From positions 31,372,001 to 31,436,000 of the forward strand of contig JBANAY010000003.1 of assembly GCA_037952775.1 (NCBI GenBank): DNA of 64,000 bases. Reading direction: 5' to 3'. Origin of the DNA: Clonostachys chloroleuca (Eukaryota; Ascomycota; Sordariomycetes; Hypocreales; Bionectriaceae). The notes under the pieces are model-generated. The model was not told the DNA's origin. It did no database searches and saw nothing but the letters and a program-made list of their open reading frames with translations. Position numbers and translations under genes: made by a program. Shown in pieces: positions 53,394 to 64,000 of this stretch (position 1 is the stretch's first letter; every line of letters starts with the position of its first letter).

Positions 53394-56300
53394 TCAAGCA
53401 ACTGCCCTTTTCGACTCTCGTCGTTTCTCTCTGTCCTTCCTGTCCTTCCTCCCCATATTCTCTTCCCCGCGTTCCCGCTCTTCATCCTTTCTCCTTTCCA
53501 GAAAACCCTCTAGATCGACGTGGATCCTCAGACCTTTGGTTGCCATCGTATCAAACACCGACTTTAACTCATTTGACTCCATGGCGTGGACCAACGTCCC
53601 AAATGCCTCCATCATCACCGACTTGGACCATGGACAATGGCGCAGGCCGCGATAGAACACGTCCTTGGCCTTTTCCCGTAGTTCTCTGTTCACATAGCAA
53701 TGCCGAATATAACCAATCCAAATTTGTGGGTTGTTCTTGCACTCGTCACTCATCACCGCGTGCTCGAACGCTGCCTTGGCTGTATTCACGTTTCCACGAG
53801 CCATCTCGTGTTCGATAGCAAATATCCGACTGCCGATACAGTCTTGTCGCCCCACAAGAACTTTGTCGTATAACAAACTTCGAGTTTCGTCTACAACTCG
53901 CAGGCTTGAGTCTGACCATTCCAGCAAAGACAAAAAGATTGTGTTGCGCGGGAACTGCTCGATGAAGTTGGTGAGCCAGTGCTGTGTGTATTCCCTCCGG
54001 GACGGTCTGTCCAAAGACTGTTAGCAACAAGTAAATATATATAAATCCAGTTACTATGCGTAACACTTACCCGTTCATGGCGTTGAAATATAGGAGGCGG
54101 GCGGCAAACTGCAGCAAACGTTCATGGGCAGCCTGAATCTTGCCAACGCCGGGAGACGCTTGCAACTCAATGCTGACCATCTCAATGCTTTGCATAGCAG
54201 CCACAATATTTCCCTGAGATGGAGATCTTGGCTCCGTGCACCCCTCCGATGTAAGGTAGGAGAGCAGAGCAAGACATTCTCCCTGGTTTTCAGCACCATC
54301 CACATCGCCCGTAGATGCCAAATACCCGACATTGGAAGTGAAGTAACGGCGCGCTTTCAGAACATGTGTAGGCGATACATCGTACTCGTCATCGGTGTTC
54401 TTTGCCAACACCATATCTGCAGCGGAACATAACCTTCTCGCTGCTTGGTTTTGGTTGCCAGCATTGAGCTCAATCCAGGACCATGTTCGCCACAGCTCAG
54501 CTGCCTCAGATTGAGACAAGTCTAGAAAAAGTTGTGTTGCGGATGAAAGAACCTTCTTCGCAACATCGACCTTGCCCTCTGCATACTCAGCCAAAGCATA
54601 AGCATTGTATAGACGAGGACTGGTAGGATATCGTTTCAGAAACCCTTTTGCAAGGCTCTTGACACTCTCCTGTCCCCCAAAGGAGCATAGAGCTAGTGAA
54701 TACATAGCGAGCTCCGGTGTAGGATCCCGTTTGGAGAGCTGCTTTGCCACATTGAGTATCCAATCCTGTTCGAGACGTTTGGGATTCGCTTTTGAGCCAA
54801 GGTAGTGATACCAGTCGTGGTCTGGGAAGAGCAAATCGGTGCTACATGAGGCATACAGCACAGACCCGCTTCTCGGTGACGGCTTTCGAACTCCTAGAGG
54901 ATCCAAACTTTCCCTCGGAAGGTCATTGACCTTCCGACCTTCCTCATTTATGAAGTTCAAACTTAGAAACTGATCTTGGACTGCCGCCTCGAACCACTTG
55001 GTTGCCGTTGAGAGTGGAGGTAGGCCGCAGAAGATGAAAAACGCATTCATCAACTGGTCCTTGGCATCAACTAGAGCATGTTCGGGGATATAGAGGAGAA
55101 ATGGCTGGATATCGGAGTACATCACAACTCGGAATGGATCATCCTCTGTGCCCTCGTCCATCGTACGGGCAGGTTTTCTCGCCTGATTAGCCATGTGTCG
55201 TTCAGATATCGCCCACGACTTGTACACGTCGCGCGACGTCTCTGCAGCCCTCGGCTCTGCTTGGAGTGGCTCGGGGGCATCCCCGTCATTACCCGAATTT
55301 ACGAAGCTTTCCCACCCGGCAGCAGGCGTCTCGCCAATGCGGGGAACCTCGCTCTCCCAGAACTCACTGAAAGACGAAAACGCAGCCTGGGCGTCTGGCA
55401 AACTTTTGGGTCTAAAAAACGTGGCTTCCAAGGTACTTTGCCATGCAGCAACCGCCAATTCCTTGAACCCAGCATCGTATACGAAGACTGTAAGTCGTAG
55501 AAATACATAGACTGCTTGCGTCAAAGTATCATGTGAAGGCTTAGCAGCGAGGGATGAAGATAGCTCTTTTAGCCGGTCAAGGAGAGTTTGCTTAATCTCT
55601 CCATATTGGAATGACGATATGTTGGACATGGCAAAGTCCAAATGAGTTTTCCATAATTCGAAATCCTCATTTGTCTCTCCCTGGAGCTCAGCCCATCTCT
55701 TCATCGCAGTCTTACCAGTCCAGACCTTGATACCCTCGCGCATCAGGCGGTTCAAAACCGTGCTACGGTCTGACGGACCTTTGGCATGGGCCAAGGCCGA
55801 TTCAAGCATAGATACCTTGATCTCTGTAAAGCTCTTTGCCTCGTTTTCGAGAGTCTCATGATCAAGGCTCTCTCCGGCTTTGAGCAGAGCATCTTGATGG
55901 TCTACCAACTCTAGCCAGGCTGCAATGTCTTCTGGGTGATCCTTTACTTGACGGTTCAGCTGTATCGAGCGCCATTTCAGAGGGTTAGTCTGCTCCAATG
56001 GAGGGGCTTCGTCCTCTGAGTTTGATTCATCGGACGACTCGCTATCAGTTATAGCCTTCACCTTAGCTTTCCCTTCAATGGATCGGTACGAGAGCTTTTG
56101 GTCGTCTTCGGAGTCTTCTGAATCCGTATCAGTTGGAACATGCTTCCGATTTCTCGGCTTAACAACAGCAATATAGCCATCATCTGCTTCGTCGTCAGGG
56201 TTGGCATGTTTGGAAGGTCTAAGTACAATCGGTTGTCTTTTCAGCCGAGATACTTTTGACCGAAGGCCATCTCTCTCACGATACCGAGCGGAACCTTCTC

Positions 56301-56841
56301 CAGGCATGCGAAGACTGAATGTGTCACCGGCGAGCTCGCGGTGGATAAATAAACGCCCAGAAGTACCCAGTACTTTCCCTGCCCCGTAGCGATAGTACCT
56401 CGGGATTTGATAGCGGTCCAGCCGGCCATATCTGTAAATCAAGGGGTCCCCTTTCGTGTCAAAGAAGAAAACATCGGACTTGATCTGCTGCGGTTGGGAG
56501 GGTTGGGGTGCCGCCCTCTTCGTCAGCTCCGCGCGGTCCCCAGAATCTCCTCTTTCCCTTCGATCCCTAGGGCTTTTGGATCTGCGATGCTTCTCCTTTT
56601 CGCGTGAAGACCTCTCCCTGTGGTGATCCCTGTCTCTGTCTCCATGGTGAGAATCCTTTGCATGGCGAACGCGTTTGGAGTCTCGGTTAGCATCTGTGTC
56701 GTCGCCCCTTTCCCTGCGACTATGGTGACGATGCCGTTTCCGCCTATGCTCATCTTGATCCTTCGAAACCTCTGGTAATTTGGATTTGAAGGATGAGAAC
56801 TTCGGTACAGAAAGGTTGATGTCACCCTCTGGGCTCGCCAT
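53394..56841 (-). CDS. NRDE2: NRDE2 homologue (nuclear RNAi-defective-2 / necessary for RNA interference)
   Basis: NRDE2 proteins work in the nucleus with the Mtr4 helicase in RNA surveillance, splicing and heterochromatin (fission yeast Nrl1). Exons 56841-54071 and 54006-53394, with a 64-bp intron, give 1127 residues. The N-terminus is rich in Arg, His, Asp and Ser (HRRKRHRHHSRRERGDD). The family landmark RYGRLDRYQIPRYYRYGAGK is at about 140-160. An acidic-serine stretch and then HAT/TPR-like helices fill the rest (WLELVDHQDALL, ALAHAKGPSDRS, YNAYALAEYAEGK). The C-terminal tail is highly charged. It is divergent from TSC10. Confidence 0.92.
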
Positions 56842-57188
56842 GGCATCAGCTCCCGAAAGGGATCACCATATACTCCGTGGCCAAAGGCGTAGTGTGTGCC
56901 TTGCGATTTATGAAAATAGATTCATCATTTAATTTGATGAAATTCACCCCTCGAATGGTTTGATCGAGCTTCGGGCTCTATTAAGTTGGTTGTACGAGCG
57001 ACTGGCATGTAGGTAGGTAGGTATCCACAGTGTAACAGTGATTGATCTAGTCCCAGCTGCATCGCTCGGAAATGCGGCACCTGTCTCTTATCGATAAGAG
57101 CTTCTCCTGAGCTGTGCCTCGACTTCAGGCATAATAAAGTAGAGTGGTAATTTAAGACCGAAAGCACTGGCTGTTGGCAAGGGCCAAC
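56842..57188. promoter_or_regulatory. Divergent 5' region between NRDE2 and TSC10
   Basis: 347 bp between start codons facing apart. No specific site could be named. Confidence 0.5.
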
Positions 57189-58353
57189 ATGGCTGACTCT
57201 CCTAACTTTCTGATCTGGGCTTCGCTGACGACCTTCGCACTCGTTGTCATCGTATCCATCATGGGGCTGTTTGGAGGCAACCAGATGCCTGTTGAAGGCA
57301 AGGTGTGTAACTCCCAATTTTTGAAACAAGGTTCCTCGCGATGTGACTGCTGCTAATAATTGGCATATAAGACCATCCTCATCACCGGGGGGTCAGAGGG
57401 CATGGGCCTCGCTGCCGCCCGCCAGCTATCAGCCAAGGGCGCAAATATCGTCATCGCCGCACGCAGCGTCGACAAGCTCGAGAGCGCCATCAAAGAAATC
57501 CAGGTTCGTCGGACCCCTCCAACCAACTTACTTGACTTGGAGCCCTAGCTGACAATCAATGCGTCCCCCATAGGCTGCTGCGAAGAACCCGGCCAGTCAG
57601 CGATTCCATTACATCTCCGTCGACGTCGCGAAGCCCGCGTACGCTGGGCCACTCATCGCCGAAGCCACACAATGGAACAATGGCCGGTCCCTTGACATTG
57701 TGTGGTGCATCGCTGGCATCGCGACACCGCAGCTCTTCCTGGACATGGAGATGGATTCAATGCGCAGACACATGGACGTCAACTACTTTGGCACGGCGGA
57801 GATGTCCCACGCCATCTTGAAGGAATGGCTGGCTGTGGACGCGCCCATCGAGAAGGAAGCACGGCACCTGATCCTCACCTGCACTACGGCCATCTTCCTC
57901 GACGTGCCCGGATACCTGCCATACGTGACTTCGAAGTGGGCGATCCGTGGTCTCGCTGATACTTTGAAGTTGGAGCTCGAACTCTACCCACAAAACGTGC
58001 AGATACATCTGGTATGCCCTGGAACCATCCTGTCAGCTGCCTTTGAGCGAGAGCAAAAGGTCAAGCCAGGAATCACCAAGAAGATTGAGGAGATGGACCC
58101 CGAACAGACACCCGAAGAGGTTGCTGAGCGAGCAATCAAGAAGCTAGAGGCTGGACAGTACATGATCACTGTTAACTGGTTTGGTGCCCTCATGAGGTGG
58201 GGAGCCCTGGGCAGCTCTAGAGATAGTATCCTTGATACTATTATGGCAGCTTTACTAGCTTTATTCATGCCCATTGTTCTTTTTGTCATGGGCAGTGATG
58301 TCAAGACCTGGAAGAAGAAATATGGGCATCCGGAAACATGGAAGAAGGAATAA
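57189..58353 (+). CDS. TSC10: 3-ketodihydrosphingosine reductase (Tsc10/KDSR)
   Basis: It reduces 3-ketosphinganine to dihydrosphingosine with NADPH, the second step of sphingolipid synthesis, on the cytosolic face of the ER. Exons 57189-57302, 57372-57503 and 57574-58353 give 341 residues. An N-terminal membrane segment ([19 protein letters not shown]) precedes the short-chain dehydrogenase fold. The cofactor motif is TGGSEGMG, and the active-site Ser/Tyr/Lys region is [20 protein letters not shown] second hydrophobic segment ([17 protein letters not shown]) lies near the C-terminus, which ends in WKKE, resembling a dilysine ER signal. The reading frame upstream opens with TTG, so ATG 57189 is the start. 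It converges with URB2, leaving 86 bp between stops. Confidence 0.93.
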
Positions 58354-58439
58354 GTTTATTTGCTCCTCGATGAGTAAAGTATATATAATAATGCAAATAA
58401 TGATGGATGGGAAAATTCTTGACGCTATATCTATGCACA

Positions 58440-61400
58440 TTAAACTCCGCTCCATTTTCCAAACCTGCTGTACCTCTTGAACATCTCCCTTAGTATAGCC
58501 CTGCCACTGCTATCCATTGCATCATTAAGTATCTTTCTCCCCTCTGGTGGTGTTATATCAAATATGGAGTTCATTGCTGGTTCAAGGACGTCTCTCAAGG
58601 TTCGTGGTACGTCTGCCTCGAGCTGGAGCTTCACGTATTGCATGAGAACCAGGTACATGTGGCGTCCCGCAGATCGTTTTGCTGCATCTGTTGCCGAATC
58701 TAGAGCACTGTGCTGCTGCGATCGAGATGCCGCACCGGCTGTGGGTTCGCAGACCAGGGTAACGAGACGGCAGTAAGCATGAGCGTTGGGCTCCTGGGCG
58801 TCTCCATCCTTGCCGTTTGACTGTTCTTGTTCGAAGACCAGCTCTTGGATAAGTGACTGCAATACATTGAGAAGAACATGGTAATGGCCTTCAAGTCGAA
58901 GTCTATGCTTCTTGATGATGATCTCAACCAACTTGCAGCGCCAGAGGAAGGGAGCAGCTGACTGCGAACCCTGAGAGCTAAGGACTGCAATGGTGCTCAG
59001 CAGTGTTTCCACGTTCCATTGACCAACAGCCTGCGGCTTCTTTTCAAGGATCGTGTAGAGAATGCGGCAGATTGCGGCGGCGTTTGCCTTGCTGGTGGTG
59101 ACATGCAAGCACTGAGTCAATTCGCTATGTGCAGATGACAATCGAACACTCCTGAACTTGGGGCCTCTTGGGTTTCTAGTGAAGGTTAGACTAGTCAAGA
59201 ATAAAAGAATTTAAGTCGCTTACTTATGAGTTGCTCCGCGATGCAATTGATGGCAACTAGCTGCCCACTCGTGTTGGTCCCTTGGACGAATGCTCCAATG
59301 AGGCTTTCCAAGTATTGCATCTTGGTATCCAAGTCCATACTCAGAGAGATTGCTTGAACATAGGCAGTCGAGAGGCTGACAAGAAGTTTAGTGGGGGATT
59401 CTTCTAAGTCAGGAAAGACGGTTGGATGGTCAGCTTCCATCTGACTAGCCATATTTCGCCATATGAATGTCTGAAGCTGGAGGCCCCTGATGTCGCCGGC
59501 TTCCAAAGCTTCCAAGCTCCTCTTGCTTAGCTTTTTCCAGGAAGATGCTTTGAAGCTTGCCAAGCCCGAGAAGTCTGAGACAGCTTCAGCGCTATCGAGA
59601 GAAGCAAGCAGCAACAAGTCTGCCTCCGTGCTTGACTTTTTGAACAATTTCTTGTCTATCAACCAATTCGACACGACAGTGCTAATGCTGTCGCTTAATG
59701 TTCGTTTAGCGGATTCAACTACCGCCACAAGCTCAGAAGTGTTGCTAAAGCTCGGCGATAGAGATAGCTCGCTGGCTAGAGCTCTTAGCAAGATTAATCG
59801 CAAGGGTTGAGAGTTCTCTGACGACTCCTCAGGTCCATTCACGAGAACCGTGAGACCCAAGCTTTCTGAGAAATACTTGAGGCTGCGATCCTCAATGTGA
59901 TCGGCCATTTGTCTGATTGTTACACCTGCCATCCAGAAGTATCGTTCGATAAATTCAACCAGCACTTCCTGGCTGACTGGCGTGTGAACAAGTACCTCCG
60001 ACAACGCGTCTGCGATGCTTGTCAAATGCTGAAAGCACATTCCTTCATAGAACGTCGGCCGTCTCATCAGCTTCGCCAATAGACCTAGTACCAATTTCCA
60101 GTTCTCGAGAGAGGAAGATTGTGACAAGCTCTTGCGGGATTTCTCTTCCATCAAAAGTCCCATCACAGCCTCACGCTGGGGTCGAGATATAGCATCTAGA
60201 GGGATTCTGGACAGTCTTTGCAGTAAGACCACCCCTTTGTCGTCTGGCCAGGAGCTTTCCTCGTTTATCGAAGCTCGCAGAGACTCGATGATCTGATTAA
60301 CGATCTGCTCCACTAATTTCGACCGATTTAAGTTATGCTCGTTGAGCAGTAGAGTTTTCCATACTGACTCGACCACTATAGGGTTTGCCTTCGGTTGGGA
60401 AACCAGGTTGAAGATGAACTCGGGAACCTTGCCGGTCTTTTGAAAATAAAGATCAACAAACCTGCTGAATCCCTTTAGATACCACGCTAGGTACTGCTCC
60501 ATATCTGCTGCATCCTGGAATCCTGCATCTGTCTGGCCTACCAGATAGGCCGACAGGTTCTTCAACTTCTTGCTCTTCAGCGAAGAAGCAGCAGCAGAGA
60601 ATCGGCTGGTGAAAGCATCGGCGATTTCCATCACCTCGGGAAGCCCTGTACCATCTGGGAGAAGCGATACCCAGACTTGGCAACAAGACTTGGATGCCTG
60701 TAGGGTTTCAGGGCTCAGGAGATCACCTTTCTTGAGGATTTTGGTGAGGCTCCGTCTTATTTCTTGCCAACGGTCCATCCTTTCGGCTAATGGCAGCCAG
60801 CCAAAGACCTGGGAGATGACGCTCCATTTTAACGCTGTGATCGCAGATGAGGAGTCCTGCACTCGGAGAGCCAATTCCCAGACCAGTTTTCCAACGGCAT
60901 CTTGAAACTCCACGCTCTGGACACCCTTAATAATAGTATCCAGCCAAATACATAGTGTTTCAGGACCTGCCTGCTGTTTCTCAGCCCATGCAAGAACTTC
61001 GAACAATTGCCTGGAAGATAATTCTTTCTGGACAAGTGAAGCGTCAAATGATGGAAGCTTGCCAACTTGGCCAATATGGGACCAAGGAGAAGTCTGCATT
61101 TCTTTCTGGTTGACTTGAATGAGCTGTTCAAGCCAGAGTCGTAAGAAGGCCGAGAAATTTCTCGTAGTTCGGAAGCCTCGAACAATAGCATCAATTACCT
61201 CCAGGATAGATTCCTGGTCTGCTTCGGTGACACAGTGATCAAGGGTTCGTTGTTGGACATCCTTCAGGAGCTTTTCGCCCACGTCAGACAACTGGAATAC
61301 GTCTGGGTCGCATTGTGCAATATGAGCAACCAGCTCCCAGTCCGTGGTCTCTTCGGCGAGCGCAAATGTGCGACAGACATTCAACACATCATCTGTATTG

Positions 61401-62587
61401 ACTGGCATAGAAGCCTTTCTTGCCTGGTTGAGTATATTTTTATAGATACTCTTCGCACTTGCACCTTGGTGTTGAAGTGCACTACTGATGGAGTTGAATA
61501 ATTGTTTCATCCACTCAGCATTGCCCTTCAGGGTGCCGCTTTCAGTAAGGATTCGAGTGGCACCGGAAGCCAGAAAGTAGATTGCTGGTGCTGACACGTC
61601 GATGCTCTGTTTTGTTACTTCAAGCGTCCTGGTTACTGGTTCGAGATCTTGCCTGTTGAGATATGACGACCGAGCTGGCAGGATAAAGTTGTGGTGAAGG
61701 AAGCCTTGTAGATCTGAACTCCAACGAGCCCTCAGCTCTTCGGGAATTGAGCTTTTCTCAGCACCCAAAGAATCCTCGAGTTTACTCAATACCAATGTGC
61801 CGGAACCAAGGATATGGGTTGCCACTTCTAGTGTGTCGTCACTTCCTTGTAGATGTAGGGCCCAAATAGATGCTATCGTGGAAATCCAGTCATCCCGTCC
61901 CTCGATCCCTTCAAAGAGGCGGCCCTCCAAAAGAGAGTTGCATATGGCTAGCGCCGGGGACGCTATCGCCGTGGCTTCTGTGGCTGAAGTACAGAAGAGG
62001 GATCTGAGATGTTCGGAACCAATCCTGTCATGAGATGAGCTGGTCTTGCCCTCCAGTCGCTGAAGCAAAACCCCCAAGGCTTGGAATACTGTCGATGCGC
62101 AATCTATGCAGGCTTCTGGAGACTTCAAGCCGTCAAGTTTGAAAGTCTTTGGTGGTGATCGTTTCCTCTTTGACGACTTTTGTGACCCTTCGGCAACCTC
62201 CGGCCTCGAGAGCTCCTTCAAGGACTGCTGTAGTATGGATATGAACTTCCTGTCAGCCAAAGATTTGGCCAATGAAAACAGGGGGACTCTCTGGAACACA
62301 CGACCAAGAATGGTCCAAGTCAGAGGAAATCGACGGAGAGTCTCTGCAACAGGTGAAGGTCCGCTCATCGACTTCAGTAACCATCGAAGACTGCTCTCCT
62401 CGGCTGCATGGAACTGGCCATCGGCTCCTGCTGCCAGTGATTGCCATAAATCGTCGAGGTTTTCCCCATTGTCTCCCGGCCCAGACTGATCAAGACCTCT
62501 GACGGTCTTGATGAGATCCGCCTTGCCCTGTTGAGGTGGTCAGTATTTCGAAACAAGAATGGAGAGCATGATATTCTTTCTTACCAT
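58440..62587 (-). CDS. URB2: Nucleolar ribosome-biogenesis factor Urb2/Npa2
   Basis: Urb2 is needed for early 27S pre-rRNA processing and 60S subunit assembly in the nucleolus. The model is 1343 residues: exon 1, ATG only (62587-62585); exon 2, 62527-59224; exon 3, 59164-58440. The N-terminal block EESSLRWLLKSM, SETLRRF-like and LTWTILGRVFQRVPLFSLAK are family-like, and the C-terminal Urb2/Npa2 domain (LTQCLHVTTSKANAAAICRI, KKPQAVGQWNVETLLS) is complete. The first intron (62584-62528) begins right after the start codon; no earlier in-frame ATG exists before a stop. At the second intron only acceptor AAGAG (59165-59166) keeps frame with donor 59223. The stronger TAG at 59176-59178 does not, so that junction is uncertain or a base is missing there. 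Confidence 0.85.
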
Positions 62588-63005
62588 AGCTCCAAAGCTA
62601 AATATCCCACGCCTATATCATAAACTCATCAGATGAACCTCGGATTGCTGTCTAAAAAGGCTGGTTTTTTTAGGTTATTTTTCAAGTTGATCTCCATGTG
62701 CTTTCAATGCGCCGATGCAAGACACTTTACCCAGTCGTCCGCCAAAATTTCCAAAATTCTGCCGCGCCTCTATACCGCATCCAGCCAAACGGCACCCAAA
62801 TCCTCACCGCCTTCGGGAAAGGCTAGCGCTTGGCCGAGTGATTCTCGTGAGACTTGCCATCACATTGAAATCGCCCTTGAAGCTCAATCGCAAGCTCGAC
62901 ACACCATTCTATCCCTTTCCCCGAGCTTGAAAGGTAGGTCAATTCGAATTGGCACACAACCTGCGATCCCACGGTACTGACAATCGCTCCTCCAGTCCGC
63001 ACATC
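62588..63005. promoter_or_regulatory. Divergent 5' region between URB2 and MIC10
   Basis: 418 bp between start codons facing apart. An overlapping ORF (62633-62980) has no features. Confidence 0.5.
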
Positions 63006-63348
63006 ATGGCCGAAGCCCCCGTCACCCGCCAGCCCAGCGCCATTTCCCGGCCCGTGAGCGAAGGACTGCTCAACGAGAAGGTAGAGACCCCTCCAACAAG
63101 GCGCACCAGTCCCATGATCCCGGAGCCCTCTAATTGACACGTGTTCCTAGTGGGATCGCTGCCTTTCCAACCTCATTGTCAAGTCCGGCCTCGGTCTTGG
63201 ATTCGGCGTCGTCTTCTCCGTCCTATTATTCAAGCGAAGGGCATGGCCCGCAGTCATCGGCGTCGGCTTCGGTGCCGGCCGCGCATACGAGGAGTGCAAC
63301 TTCAGCCTGAAGCAAGCCGCCAGGGATCTTAAGAAGGGGTCGGAATAA
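63006..63348 (+). CDS. MIC10: MICOS complex subunit Mic10 (Mos1/MINOS1)
   Basis: Mic10 oligomers bend the mitochondrial inner membrane at crista junctions. Exons 63006-63080 and 63151-63348, with a 70-bp intron, give 90 residues, the family length. The two hydrophobic segments carry the essential glycine motifs: GLGLGFGVVFSVLLF and then AVIGVGFGAGRAYEEC. The conserved WDRCLSNLIVK precedes the first segment. The N-terminal 25 residues are a hydrophilic extension. The final ORF of the track in this region opens elsewhere and is spliced away. Confidence 0.95.
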
Positions 63349-64000
63349 GAGTCTGGGAGAGGCCGCGAAAATAAATAATTCCCTGTCTTAAACCTGCAGC
63401 ATTTGGTGTACATATCCCCCGGCATTGAGGACTTGGTGAAGGGAGCGTTAAGCGACGGCCAAGTGTATATCTTGGGCCGCCAAAAAGGAATTTATTAGAG
63501 GACACCTCGACGTTTAGGCAGGATTCCCTTTTCACATCATCTTGTACAAGAGCGTCACAATTCCCTATGTCTAATTGAATCATTGACCTTACGGATTGAT
63601 ACTTGGCACATCTCCTCCCCAGCTTCCGAACCATGGTCATGCGAGTTAATAGTTGTAAGACTCAAGTTTCTCGCAGAGGAAATGGCCAGTGTTATACAAA
63701 ATGGAAATTAAATTGACAGATGCTCCCTCATCTTGTTCGTGACATAAGGCAAAATACCTTGTCCAGATAGTGCTTCAACTGCGAGTGTCTACGGGTATTG
63801 AAAGAAGATTCATCTACGATCCTAAGCCATATCACCCTCAAGGACACGTGGAAACGCGTAGGGGTTAGAGCGTTACGATCACTACGATATGTCCAAACAA
63901 AGGACTTGATATGTGACAGCATGTAGGAAGCTCCGCCCAGGATCGCTGAAACTCGTGAGGAGTTCCAACAACCGCAAAAGTTGAGCAGATATTTCCGTCC
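63349..64000. other. 3' flank of MIC10, no gene seen
   Basis: AT-rich to the window end. Small minus ORFs (63147-63425, 63329-63640, 63728-63922) lack recognisable features. Confidence 0.55.

Overview
The window looks like nuclear DNA of a filamentous ascomycete (Pezizomycotina, most likely a Sordariomycete; the order is inference). The reasons are short spliceosomal introns (mostly 50-90 bp, GTAAGT-like donors and CTAAC-like branch sites), a HET-domain incompatibility-type protein, a decayed F-box gene, small secreted cysteine-rich proteins, and many orthologues of core fungal genes at a spacing of about one per 2-3 kb. No bacterial, viral or organellar genes were seen.

Layout. 1-10 kb: an AFI1-like Arf3-interacting protein with apparent homopolymer frameshifts, S-formylglutathione hydrolase, a multiply frameshifted F-box pseudogene and a large AAA ATPase. 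10.7-13.5 kb: a HET-domain protein whose domain carries a long insertion. 13.5-33.7 kb: a gene-sparse, repeat-rich accessory stretch. It holds a tRNA-like gene whose anticodon loop is occupied by a nested hairpin, a protein of repeated CxxCxxxxC modules plus a coiled coil, a 54-bp perfect inverted repeat, duplicated and decaying coiled-coil gene copies, two copies of a roughly 205-bp MITE-like element, duplicated gene debris and three secreted-protein genes. Inside this stretch sits a housekeeping islet of RPB6, TFIIIA (divergent from RPB6) and a ZRT3-like vacuolar zinc transporter.

33.7-63.4 kb: a conventional conserved block. It contains mitochondrial nuclease NUC1, polyadenylation factor PFS2, a DGAT1-type acyltransferase, isoprenylcysteine methyltransferase STE14, a TMEM170-like membrane protein, peroxin PEX8, a small hydrophilin-like protein, phosphoinositide phospholipase C, NRDE2, 3-ketodihydrosphingosine reductase TSC10, ribosome-biogenesis factor URB2 and MICOS subunit MIC10.

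The genes do not form one pathway, and no biosynthetic gene cluster is present. Recurring functions are RNA metabolism (RPB6, TFIIIA, PFS2, NRDE2, URB2), lipids and membranes (DGAT1, TSC10, PLC, STE14, TMEM170-like, AFI1), and mitochondria and peroxisomes (NUC1, MIC10, PEX8). Exon coordinates were worked out by hand from reading frames and splice consensus; no RNA evidence or database search was available.
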